Shown here: positions 35,036 to 45,000 of the stretch, piece by piece
Layout: each line of letters starts with the position of its first letter
Position numbering within the stretch: position 1 is the stretch's first letter
Source: Bacteroides oleiciplenus YIT 12058
GTDB taxonomy: Bacteria; Bacteroidota; Bacteroidia; Bacteroidales; Bacteroidaceae
Assembly: GCF_000315485.1 (NCBI RefSeq)
Contig: NZ_JH992944.1
Coordinates: 149,781-213,780, forward strand
Length of the DNA stretch: 64,000 nucleotides
Reading direction: 5' to 3'
Program-made: the position numbers and the translations under genes
The notes under the pieces: model-generated
Seen by the model: the letters and a program-made list of their open reading frames with translations, nothing else
Database searches by the model: none
Told to the model about the DNA's origin: nothing

Positions 35036-38000
35036 ATGCAAAGAATGTCTAACAAGATGAAAAACATGCGCGCCGCACTACTATTCTTTTTAGTAGCCGT
35101 GATATCGCTTAGCGTATCAGCGCAAAATGTAACCGTAACAGGTACTGTGACGGACAAAACGGGAGAAACCGTTATCGGCGCTTCCGTAGTACAGAAAGGG
35201 AATACTGGTAACGGTACTATTACCGACATTGATGGTAATTTCTCCCTTAGTGTTCCCGCAAATTCCACATTGGTATTCTCTTATGTGGGAATGACTCCTC
35301 AGGAAATAGCATTGAAGGGCAAAACCACAATTGATGTAGTAATGGAAGATGATGCACAAGCCTTGGATGAAGTAGTGGTTATTGGTTATGGTACAGTACA
35401 GAAGAAAGATCTGACAGGTTCTGTAGCCTCTGTTAGTGCCAAACAGTTAGAATCGATTCCGGTTTCAAGTGCCTCAGAAGCTTTGCAAGGTAAGATGGCA
35501 GGTGTACAGATTACTACAACTGAGGGTTCACCAGATGCGGACGTTAAAATTCGCGTACGTGGTGGCGGCTCTCTCTCACAAGACAATTCTCCTCTTTACA
35601 TTGTAGACGGTTTTCCTGTATCCAGCATCAGTGATATTGCTCCTACAGATATCCAGTCTGTAGACGTATTAAAAGATGCTTCTTCTACTGCAATCTACGG
35701 TGCACGTGGTGCCAATGGTGTAATTATTATAACCACTAAATCCGGTTCAGAAGGAAAAACCCAAGTAAACTTTGGTGCATCTTACGGTTTCCGTAACGTA
35801 ATCAAGCAAGTAGGCGTATTGGATCCATATGAATTCAGTCTCTATCAATACGAGTTGGATCAGACTGGTACATCTTACGGTGCATATAAAGATTTGGAAA
35901 TCTACAAATCGCTGGAAGGTTCAAACTGGCAAGATCAATTGTTTGGTCGTACAGGTAATCAACAACAATACAACATCAGCGTAAGTGGTGGTACCAAGTC
36001 TACCAAATTCAACATCAGCTACGCACGTAATGATGAAAAGAGTATCATGAGGGGTTCTGGATACTCTAAAAACAACATCAATGCTAAAATCAATACGGAA
36101 ATCAACAAATGGTTAAGCCTCGACTTCAATGCCCGCCTGATACAACAGAAGATAGACGGTCTGAGCGGAGGTGCTGATAATGAAAGCAGTAAAGCATATT
36201 CATTAGTAGCCCGTGCCATCACTCATGCACCAATAAAGGCATTAAATGAAGACTCTGAAGATGATGAAAACAGCACCAATGCACGTTACACTCCGTTGGA
36301 ACGCGTAGATGCAACTTATAAACAACAAAGAAGATTCCGTCAGGACTACAACGTAGGCGTTAACTGGGAACCACTTAAAGGGCTGAAATTCAGGAGTGAA
36401 TTCGGATATGGTTGGAAGTTTGATGATACAGACCAAGTATGGGGATATAAAGCAACAGCAAACTCCAAATTTGGTCATGGTGGTCTTCCACAAGCATATC
36501 TGACAAACTCTGACAATAAGAACTGGAGAAATGCCAATACATTGACATACGAAAATAAGAAGTTATTTAATGGACGCGACCGTCTCAATGTTATGATTGG
36601 TCATGAGGTCTCCACTTCTCAGGATACAAAGAAATACGTAACTGCAGTGGACTTCAGTAAAGATGCAACAACACAAGAAATTCTTGCTGCACTCGGTAAC
36701 GGAACAGCACTTCCTACCAGTACATATATTGGCATCAAAGATAATTTGCTTTCATTCTTTGGTCGTGCCAATTACACGCTGATGGATAAATACTTGTTTA
36801 CGTTCACAATGCGTGCCGACGGTTCCAGTAAGTTTGCCAAAGGTAGTCAATGGGGTTATTTCCCCTCGGGAGCTATCGCATGGCGCATCTACGATGAAGC
36901 TTTCATGAATAATACAAAAGAATGGTTATCCAATCTGAAGGTTCGCGTAAGTTATGGTACAGCAGGTAACAATCGTATTCCAAGTGGTTCTATGTACACC
37001 ACTTACTCCGTTGCCGGAACTTCTGAAAAAGGTATCTATTTTGATGAAACAACAGCAGTCGTATTGAAACATGGCAATGTACTCTCCAATCCCGGACTAA
37101 AATGGGAAACAACTATCTCACGTAATGCCGGTATTGATTTTGGTTTCTTCAACAATCGTCTGTCCGGTGCTATTGACGTATATTGGAATACAACGAAAAA
37201 CTTGTTGATGAAAACGACTATTGCTTCCAGTTCCGGTTATTCTTACCAATACAAAAACATGGGTCAGACATCTAATAAAGGTGTAGAGCTCCAGTTGGAT
37301 GCCGTATTAGTGGACGCTAAAAATTTCGGTCTGAATTTCAACTTCAACATTTCATATAATCGCGGTAAGATTGACAAATTAAATGGCAGTTCATTCTGGC
37401 AAAGTAGTAGCTGGGCAGGAACAGCCGCAGCAGGTATCGAGGATTTCTTAGTTGAAGAAGGCGGACGTTTAGGTGAAGTGTATGGTTACAAAACAGATGG
37501 TTTCTATACTGCTGATGACTTTACCTTCGACACAGAAAAAGGAACCTATGCCCTGAAATCAGGAGTTAACGATTGTAGCTCCCTTATTGGTGGTAAAGTA
37601 TACCCCGGTTCCATTAAGCTGAAAGCTGATGAAAATGGCGAATACAAGAAAGAACGTTTAGGAAATACCGTACCTACCGTATCCGGAGGTTTTGGCCTGA
37701 ATGCCCGTTGGAAAGGTTTTGACTTTACAGCTTTCTTCAACTATTCACTTGGAAACAAGATTGTGAATGCAACAAAATTAGGATCAAGTTTCTATAGTGG
37801 TTCATCTAAGAACTGGAATATCAACGACCATTTTACTTCAGCCAATCGCTATTCCTGGATTGATCCTTCAACAGGTACCAACCTGCTGAGCAGTGCCTCT
37901 ATCAAAGCAAATGGTGAAGCATGGACTGTCAACCGACTAAACGAAGTAAATGCAGGCTCAAGCATTTGGAATCCTGCTGCTGCTACAGTTATGCCACTCG

Positions 38001-38266
38001 TTGACTGGGCTGTAGAAGATGGCTCTTTCTTACGCGTCAATAACATTACAATCGGTTATACATTACCAAAATTGCTTGTAAACAAACTGAATATACAAAA
38101 TATCCGTATCTATGTTACAGGATACAACCTGCATTGCTTTACCAAATACTCAGGCACTGACCCTGAAGTAGATTGTTGTACAAGCACACCTATGACTCCG
38201 GGTATCGACTATGCTGCATATCCTAAGAGTCGTTCATTCGTAGGAGGCATCAACGTTACATTCTAA
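35036..38266 (+). CDS. susC: SusC-like TonB-dependent transporter 1
   Basis: 1076 aa. The signal peptide is in MKNMRAALLFFLVAVISLSVSAQ; four in-frame ATGs crowd the start (35036, 35045, 35057, 35066), and the last ones give a more usual signal. A carboxypeptidase-regulatory-like domain (about 30-110) follows, then the TonB box/plug with EVVVIGYGTVQKKDLTG, the DVLKDASSTAIYGARGANGV motif and the 22-strand barrel to the last residue (VGGINVTF). It forms the outer-membrane channel that imports pectin oligosaccharides with its SusD partner, 21 bases downstream. Probably controlled by one of the two HTCS proteins. Confidence 0.95.
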   Translation: MQRMSNKMKNMRAALLFFLVAVISLSVSAQNVTVTGTVTDKTGETVIGASVVQKGNTGNGTITDIDGNFSLSVPANSTLVFSYVGMTPQEIALKGKTTIDVVMEDDAQALDEVVVIGYGTVQKKDLTGSVASVSAKQLESIPVSSASEALQGKMAGVQITTTEGSPDADVKIRVRGGGSLSQDNSPLYIVDGFPVSSISDIAPTDIQSVDVLKDASSTAIYGARGANGVIIITTKSGSEGKTQVNFGASYGFRNVIKQVGVLDPYEFSLYQYELDQTGTSYGAYKDLEIYKSLEGSNWQDQLFGRTGNQQQYNISVSGGTKSTKFNISYARNDEKSIMRGSGYSKNNINAKINTEINKWLSLDFNARLIQQKIDGLSGGADNESSKAYSLVARAITHAPIKALNEDSEDDENSTNARYTPLERVDATYKQQRRFRQDYNVGVNWEPLKGLKFRSEFGYGWKFDDTDQVWGYKATANSKFGHGGLPQAYLTNSDNKNWRNANTLTYENKKLFNGRDRLNVMIGHEVSTSQDTKKYVTAVDFSKDATTQEILAALGNGTALPTSTYIGIKDNLLSFFGRANYTLMDKYLFTFTMRADGSSKFAKGSQWGYFPSGAIAWRIYDEAFMNNTKEWLSNLKVRVSYGTAGNNRIPSGSMYTTYSVAGTSEKGIYFDETTAVVLKHGNVLSNPGLKWETTISRNAGIDFGFFNNRLSGAIDVYWNTTKNLLMKTTIASSSGYSYQYKNMGQTSNKGVELQLDAVLVDAKNFGLNFNFNISYNRGKIDKLNGSSFWQSSSWAGTAAAGIEDFLVEEGGRLGEVYGYKTDGFYTADDFTFDTEKGTYALKSGVNDCSSLIGGKVYPGSIKLKADENGEYKKERLGNTVPTVSGGFGLNARWKGFDFTAFFNYSLGNKIVNATKLGSSFYSGSSKNWNINDHFTSANRYSWIDPSTGTNLLSSASIKANGEAWTVNRLNEVNAGSSIWNPAAATVMPLVDWAVEDGSFLRVNNITIGYTLPKLLVNKLNIQNIRIYVTGYNLHCFTKYSGTDPEVDCCTSTPMTPGIDYAAYPKSRSFVGGINVTF

Positions 38267-38287
38267 TTTTAAAGACAGAGAAGAATC

Positions 38288-40192
38288 ATGAAAAATATAT
38301 TAAAATCATTTGCAATAGTAGGAATAAGTGCAATAGTTCTTACTTCTTGTTCCGACTTTCTGGATCAGACCTCTCCTTCTGAAATGACTGGAGAAGCTGT
38401 ATTCAATTCAACGACCTACACCCAGCAAGCCTTGAATAAGGTATATGCGGGGCTCACCAAGGATGAGACCTACGTACAATCAGTTCCCATCCATTTCGGT
38501 ATGAACTCAGACATCGAATTAGTGGACGGATTAGGTGCAACTAATTCCAATTCTAACAATGAACGCGGTACGTGTAACTACAATCCGCAGTTGAGTTGGT
38601 CAAAGCTTAATAATAATTGGAAAGGTATGTACGAAGCCATTGAAAATGCCAACATTGTAGTTGAAGGTATTGAAGGTAGTACACTGATTGCCGAAGGCAA
38701 TGCTGCTAGAAACAAAATGTTGATGTTCAAGGGAGAAGCACTAACGTTGCGCGCCATGCTTTACCTGGATTTAATCCGTACTTATGGAGATGTACCAATG
38801 AAATTTGAAACAACCAATACGGACGGCTCTAACATCTATTTGGGCAAAACAGACCGTGATATTATCATGGATCGCTTGATTACGGACTTAGAAGAAGCTA
38901 TCGGATATTTGCCTTGGGCAGGAACTTCTGGTTACACCACAGAGAAAATGACTAAAGGATTTGCCCATGGTTTATTAGCTCGTATCGCCATGACATACGC
39001 CGGATATTCTATCCGCGAAAGTTCTAAATCAGGTTATGAAAACATGCCTAATTGTGATGCAACTTATCCTACACAACGACCAGGTACAGAAAAGCGTAGA
39101 GAACTCTACACTCTTGCTGTAAAACACTTAGATGCCATTATCGCCAGCGGTTATCACAAACTCAATCCTTCTTATGAAAGTGAATGGTATCTGTTGAACC
39201 AGTTAACTTTAGATCAAACATATCAAGAGAATTTGTATGAAGTAGCACACGGTGTAAGTTTTTCCGGAGAAATGGGATATACTATAGGTGTCCGCATCAA
39301 CGGAAAAACAACTTACTACGGAGCTAAAGGTAACTCAAGTGGTAAAGTAAAGGTTATCGCTCCCTTCTTCTGGAGCTTTGATAAGAATGACCAACGTCGT
39401 GACTTAACTTTTGCCAACTTCGATATTAGAGAAGGAGATAATGGCAATACTGTTGAGACAATGCAGGGAAATTCTCCATTTGGTATATACTTGGCAAAAT
39501 GGGATCCTCGAAAGATGACAGACAAATGGTTGAATGCAGCAAGAGCATCCGCTGACAAGGTAGCTACGGGTATCAATAATGTTATCATGAGATATTCTGA
39601 CGTATTGTTACTGTATGCAGAAGCGTTGAATGAACTTCAAGGTGCTGATGCTGTCGGGCCGACATGTGGTTTAAGCGCAAGAAAAGCTTTTGAAGAAGTA
39701 CGTAGCCGCGCATTTGCCGACGCACACAAAACTGAAGCAATCAGCTATGTCAATAGTTTAAGTAGCGGTGACGAATTCTTCAATGCACTCGTTGACGAAC
39801 GTGCCTGGGAATTTGCAGGTGAAGCTATCCGTAAATGGGACTTGATACGTTGGGGATTGCTCTCACAAAAAATAGAAGAAGCTAAGGCTGCTTATAAGGA
39901 ACTAATCAAGGTAGCCCCCAAAAAGTTGTACTACAAAATGAAAGCTGACAAACCAGGAGAAATTGATCCTGAAAGCATTTGCTGGTACGAAGAACCACAG
40001 GTCACTACTGACTATAAGAGTGTAACCTTCTGGGGATCTGAAAACGAAGAAACCGGTAGCAATGTTGTAGATAATCTGCCATACATCAGTGCAGGTTTGA
40101 ACACTCCGGTTATCAACAGACACGTATTCCCAATTGGAGCCACTACAATATCCGACTCTAACGGAACGTTACAAAACTCTTATGGATTCTAA
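38288..40192 (+). CDS. susD: SusD/RagB surface glycan-binding lipoprotein 1
   Basis: 634 aa lipoprotein, with the lipobox in VLTSC and then SDFLDQTSPSEMTGEAVF, the usual SusD start. TPR-containing SusD core; NNERG and WDLIRWG-type segments are typical. It is longer than many SusD proteins (about 530-600). It caps the SusC channel and binds the glycan on the outside of the cell. The next lipoprotein gene starts 19 bases after its stop. Confidence 0.93.
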   Translation: MKNILKSFAIVGISAIVLTSCSDFLDQTSPSEMTGEAVFNSTTYTQQALNKVYAGLTKDETYVQSVPIHFGMNSDIELVDGLGATNSNSNNERGTCNYNPQLSWSKLNNNWKGMYEAIENANIVVEGIEGSTLIAEGNAARNKMLMFKGEALTLRAMLYLDLIRTYGDVPMKFETTNTDGSNIYLGKTDRDIIMDRLITDLEEAIGYLPWAGTSGYTTEKMTKGFAHGLLARIAMTYAGYSIRESSKSGYENMPNCDATYPTQRPGTEKRRELYTLAVKHLDAIIASGYHKLNPSYESEWYLLNQLTLDQTYQENLYEVAHGVSFSGEMGYTIGVRINGKTTYYGAKGNSSGKVKVIAPFFWSFDKNDQRRDLTFANFDIREGDNGNTVETMQGNSPFGIYLAKWDPRKMTDKWLNAARASADKVATGINNVIMRYSDVLLLYAEALNELQGADAVGPTCGLSARKAFEEVRSRAFADAHKTEAISYVNSLSSGDEFFNALVDERAWEFAGEAIRKWDLIRWGLLSQKIEEAKAAYKELIKVAPKKLYYKMKADKPGEIDPESICWYEEPQVTTDYKSVTFWGSENEETGSNVVDNLPYISAGLNTPVINRHVFPIGATTISDSNGTLQNSYGF

Positions 40193-40211
40193 TATCATAA
40201 AAACAACGGTT

Positions 40212-41855
40212 ATGAAAACAAATAAGCTAAAATATATAGCCTTATCAGGAGCACTAATGCTCCTGACGGCATTCGCCGCCACATCTTGTGACGATGTGAA
40301 CGACTGGACCACTGATTCGTCTTACAACAGACTGTTCAGTGTTCCTAAAATGAGTGTATCAGCCAATGCCACAGATGCTGAACTCACATGGACTACCACT
40401 CCGGGAACTGAATATTATATTATAGAAATCAGTTTAGATAGTCTATACGATGACATAGCTATGGGAAACAGTAAAGGATCAATCATTTACGGTGAAAACA
40501 AATCTATCACTAAATCTCCCTATACTTTGGAAGGTTTATACAGCGACAGCAAGTATTTTATCCGTATGAAAGCATTTTCTGCCAATACGCCAGAATCTAA
40601 GTGGGGATATATGAGCGATTTCTCATTCAAGACCCGTACCGAACAAATCTTTGAGAAATGGACCATCAGCCATGACAAGATAATGCTGTACTGGCCGGCT
40701 AATTCAACTGCTGACCGTATCGAAATTACAGATACAAACGGAACAGTAGTCAAAAATATCACTTTGACTTCTACCAATCTGGAAGATGGAACCATTGTTA
40801 TAGATGGTCTGACTCCTCTCACATCCTATACCGCAACTCTTTACAATAAAGAGTCAAAACGCGGTGTTGTAGACTTTACAACAACTGCAAAAGTGCCTGA
40901 TGCTGATTATACGGCTTTCTTACAAGCAAGTGATTCCTTGAACAATGACTTGTTCACTACAATGGCTGAAGCAGGCTATCAGACTGTAAACATAGCACTG
41001 CCTGCCGGAAGTTCTTATTACAACGAAAACAATATTAACATTCCTGATGGCATGTCTGTAACATTCTTCGGTCTCCCTGGAGAAAAACAAGCTATCATTG
41101 GCGTCAAAGGTATTGATATTGCAGGAACTCACAGCTTCATCAAATTTGAAAATGTAGAAATTACAGGTGCTGGAAAGAAAGCAGACGGTAGCAATACAAC
41201 CAATGATTATCTCTTCAACCAATCAAAAGCTGCTACAGTTGGTTCTATCGAATTCAGCAATAGCTTCATCTATGGCTTCAAGAATACCCCGGTGAGATTA
41301 CAGGGCTCTGACATTAAAGTTATCGATCTGGTTAAATTTGAAAACTGTACGGTATATGGAGCAGATGCAAGAACTTACAGCCTTATACATATAGACGCAG
41401 GTAGCGGTAAGGGTAAGATTGAAAATATTGAGTTCAGCAAAACGACTGTAGTCTATAGTGGGAAATGCTTGGTTTATAGCAGAAATACAGACTTCACATC
41501 CTTAACGCTGTCTGATTGTACTTTCAGCAAACTTCTGGGCAGTGGAGACTATATATTGGATTGTGACAAAAATGGTAATGGTCCATCACAAGGAGTGACT
41601 ATCACCAACTGTATTTTTGGTAGTACGCTAGCCGAAGGCAAGGGTATCCGCGCCAATGATAAACCTGTAGAAGTTACCAACAGTTATATAACCAATGATA
41701 TGAAAATCACAGGCAACAAGATCAATGATTTGATTACCTATGACGGTGGTGAAGCTAATCTTTTCAAGGATCCCGCTCAGTATGATTTCACCATTATCGA
41801 TAACAGTTTTGCTGGTAAAACAAATTGTGGTGACCCGAAATGGTACATGAAATAA
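40212..41855 (+). CDS. Surface lipoprotein with fibronectin-like and beta-helix domains (DUF4957/DUF5123 type)
   Basis: 547 aa from ATG 40212; an in-frame ATG at 40134 lies inside susD. The lipobox is AATSC, then DDVNDWTTDSS. Residues about 35-235 look like two fibronectin type III-like repeats (WTTTPGTEYYIIEISL; HDKIMLYWPAN). Residues about 240-540 form a parallel beta-helix with DUF4957/DUF5123 character. Such proteins are surface glycan-binding lipoproteins of Bacteroides pectin and mucin loci, usually third in the operon as here. The beta-helix resembles pectate lyases, but I see no clear catalytic set. Confidence 0.8.
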   Translation: MKTNKLKYIALSGALMLLTAFAATSCDDVNDWTTDSSYNRLFSVPKMSVSANATDAELTWTTTPGTEYYIIEISLDSLYDDIAMGNSKGSIIYGENKSITKSPYTLEGLYSDSKYFIRMKAFSANTPESKWGYMSDFSFKTRTEQIFEKWTISHDKIMLYWPANSTADRIEITDTNGTVVKNITLTSTNLEDGTIVIDGLTPLTSYTATLYNKESKRGVVDFTTTAKVPDADYTAFLQASDSLNNDLFTTMAEAGYQTVNIALPAGSSYYNENNINIPDGMSVTFFGLPGEKQAIIGVKGIDIAGTHSFIKFENVEITGAGKKADGSNTTNDYLFNQSKAATVGSIEFSNSFIYGFKNTPVRLQGSDIKVIDLVKFENCTVYGADARTYSLIHIDAGSGKGKIENIEFSKTTVVYSGKCLVYSRNTDFTSLTLSDCTFSKLLGSGDYILDCDKNGNGPSQGVTITNCIFGSTLAEGKGIRANDKPVEVTNSYITNDMKITGNKINDLITYDGGEANLFKDPAQYDFTIIDNSFAGKTNCGDPKWYMK

Positions 41856-41918
41856 AAAGGTTATTATAAGCAAATTGCCAAGATAAAATTCTTGAAAATT
41901 AGCTTTAAGAAACTATTC

Positions 41919-41974
41919 CTGAATGAAATGTCCCTCAAAAGTCTTTGTTAACTTTTGAGGGACATTTCATTCAG
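41919..41974. terminator. Perfect 23-bp-stem hairpin between convergent genes
   Basis: 41919-41941 and 41952-41974 are exact reverse complements around a 10-base loop. The sequence after each arm has no T run, so it may terminate by roadblock or protect 3' ends. It separates the first susCD operon from HTCS 1. Confidence 0.8.
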
Positions 41975-42029
41975 TACCAAAAGATATAGATTTTCCTCCT
42001 CTTTATAGCTGCAAATCTAATGCATAAAA

Positions 42030-45000
42030 TTATTTCTTTCCCCCCTTATCCCTATATTCCGTAGGTGTCATCCCCATCTTCTGCTTGAAGCATTTGCTGA
42101 AATAGCGCGGGTCGTTGATACCTACCATATAGGAAATCTGAGTCATGGAATATTCTCCCGTTTCAATGAACTGAACAGCACGCTTGATACGCATTTCCTT
42201 GATAAACTCAATGGGCGCCAAACCAGTCAGCGTCTTTAGTTTCTTGAAGAAAACAGAACGGCTGACGGCCAGTTCCTGTACCAAGTCATCTACCACCAGA
42301 TCACCGTTATCCATATTCTTCTCCATCAAGTCTACCAGTTTATCCATAAACTTACGATCATTGGGAGACATTTCAGGCCCCTTCTCTTCTACTGTTTCTT
42401 CGGTGGAATCAACTGTCGGGTTTCCTGTCATCAGGTTATCGCGATAGATGCCTTGCAACTTCTGACGTTGGGTAAGCAAATTCTTCACACGTGCTTTCAG
42501 GTAAGTAGCACTAAACGGTTTCGTGATATAATCATCAGCTCCATACTCCAATCCCTCCAGTTTACTTTCAATGGAAGTCTTGGCTGTTAGTAATACAATA
42601 GGAATATGGCTGGTTGTCATATCTGCACGCAGTTCACGAGTCATTTCGATACCATCTTTTTCAGGCATCATAACGTCGCTGATAATGATATCCGGAAGGA
42701 ATTTCAATGCTTTACTCCAGCCTTGCATACCATCCACTGCCTCCACAATTCTATATTCCGACGCAAAAATACTACGAAGGAACAGGCGAAGTTCAGAGTT
42801 GTCTTCCACTAACAACATGGTCCCTTTAGAATCCGTATCATCTTCTGCTTCTTCAGCAATAATATCTTCTTCCGGTTGAACCGGCACTTCACTTGCAATA
42901 TCAGTGACCTGCTCTGCAATTCCCATGCCCACGGTGGCATCATCCTGCAAAAATTCCACTGTTTCATCATAGTGCTCTTTCCCTTTCAGGAAATCAACTT
43001 TAAAACAACTACCCTCACCCAGTTTACTGTCGACTGTAATGATAGCCTTATGCATCTCTACCAGCTCCTTCACCAACGACAGACCGATGCCGGTACTTGA
43101 CTGATTGAACAGGTTACGGTCCACCAGATTTTCGAAACGGACAAACAAAGACTTTTTCTTATTATCGGCAATACCTATTCCCTGATCTTCCACACCCACG
43201 GAAACCGTTTTCTCATCTTCACGGACAAGGACAGTAATCATTTTCCCATTCGGAGTATATTTAAAGGCATTGGAAAGCAAATTGAATACTATCTTTTCAA
43301 ACTTATCCACATCTACCCAAAGATACAATTCATCCTTTTCCGTTTCAAACAGGAAATCTATCTGATGTTCCTCGGCTACAGACTCAAAGTTCTCCATTAT
43401 CTTGCGGGTGAAAGCTACCACATTGACACGTTGCACCTGCATCTTCATCTTCCGGTTCTGTATCTTCCTGAAATCTAAAATCTGATTAATCAGTCTCAAC
43501 ATGCGGTTCGTGTTCCGTTCCACCACCTGTAACTGTTCGCGGGCATCATCCGGGAGCTTGGTATTCTCCAAAACATACTCCACAGGTCCGGAAATCAAAG
43601 TCAATGGTGTACGCAGTTCATGAGAGATATCAGTGAAGAAGCGCAGTTTCATGTCGGTCACTTGCTGCTCTACGGATACTTCATGTTTCAGACGATAAAT
43701 CGTGAATAAAATATATACCGCCGCCACAATAATCATGATAAAGAAAAGCACATACAAGAAATAAGCAAACGGAGTCTCCCAGAAAGAGGGAAGGATTTCG
43801 ATATCCAGGGTACGCGTGTTTTCAGTCCACACCCCGTCTCCATTCGTTGAGCGGACTTTAAAAACATAGTGCCCTTTCGGAAGGTTGGTATATGTTGCCA
43901 CACGCTGCTTACCAACAGCGTTCCAGGCTTTTTCAAAGCCCTCCAGAATATAAGCATACTGGATTTCGGAAGGTGCAGAATAATCAAGCGCAGCAAACTG
44001 GATGGTAAAGATATTCTCCCTGTGTGACAACACCAACTCCCTCGTGTCATCCAGAGCTTGTTTCAGCACAGAGCCCTGCCCGGGCAGTATGTCCTTATTA
44101 GCAATTAGCAACTTAGAGAAAACAATGGGTGGCACATACTTGCTCTTACAAATGGAATCCGGATTAAAATAAAAGATACCCGTACTGGCCCCGAAAAGCA
44201 TATTGCCCGATGCTGTATACTCCGAAGCGGCTTCACTGAAACGCGCCCGGAAAAACACCTCTTTATCAGCGTAGTTTTCAAACTTCTCCTCGGAAGGAAC
44301 AAACTTACTGATTCCGTTTTCCGAACTCAACCACAAACTACCATTTTTATCCTCCCGTATGGAAAGCAACACATCTGAAGGAAGACCATCAGATACTGTA
44401 TAAGACTTAAACTCAGCATTACCCTCCTTATCCAAGGATACCAGTTTATTCAGTCCGCCGCCAAAAGTGGCGATGAAGAGTTCTTTGTTCTGAGTCGATA
44501 CAATCCAATGCACATCGTTGTTACTCAAACTATGTTCATTGTCCGGAATACGCAGGAAATGATGGAACTTCACATCTTCGGGATTCTTGAAGTTCGCATC
44601 AATCATCAGTGCCCCAATAGTAGTTCCAATCCAGATATTTCCCTGATAATCACCTGTGATGAAACGGGCTTTAGAACAATAATCAATAGGATAGCCTTTC
44701 AGATTATTACGGTGATTCACAAAGATTTCCTTTCCATCCTGATTGTGTGCCATATAGTTTATGCCACCGGCAAAAGTAGCTATCCAGATACGTCCTTGAG
44801 TATCTTCGTATACACAGTAAACATTATCATCGCTCAAACTGTAAATATCGTCTTTCTGATGCTGATAACGTGTTATCTTATACTGATAGGCATTTTTCTG
44901 CCTTTCGGCTCTCACCAGCCCGTCCCCTTTCGTTGCAATCCAAAGGTTATGTTGACTATCTTGTAATATGAAATACACAGTACCGCGCAATGGAGTACCA

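Noticed and set aside
40134..40211. Upstream ATG extending the surface lipoprotein into susD
   Set aside because: The added residues would place the signal peptide internally. The ATG at 40212 gives a normal lipoprotein signal.
41130..41840. Pectate lyase activity for the beta-helix lipoprotein
   Set aside because: The fold resembles pectate lyases but no calcium-binding Asp cluster or catalytic Arg set could be seen. A binding protein is the safer reading.
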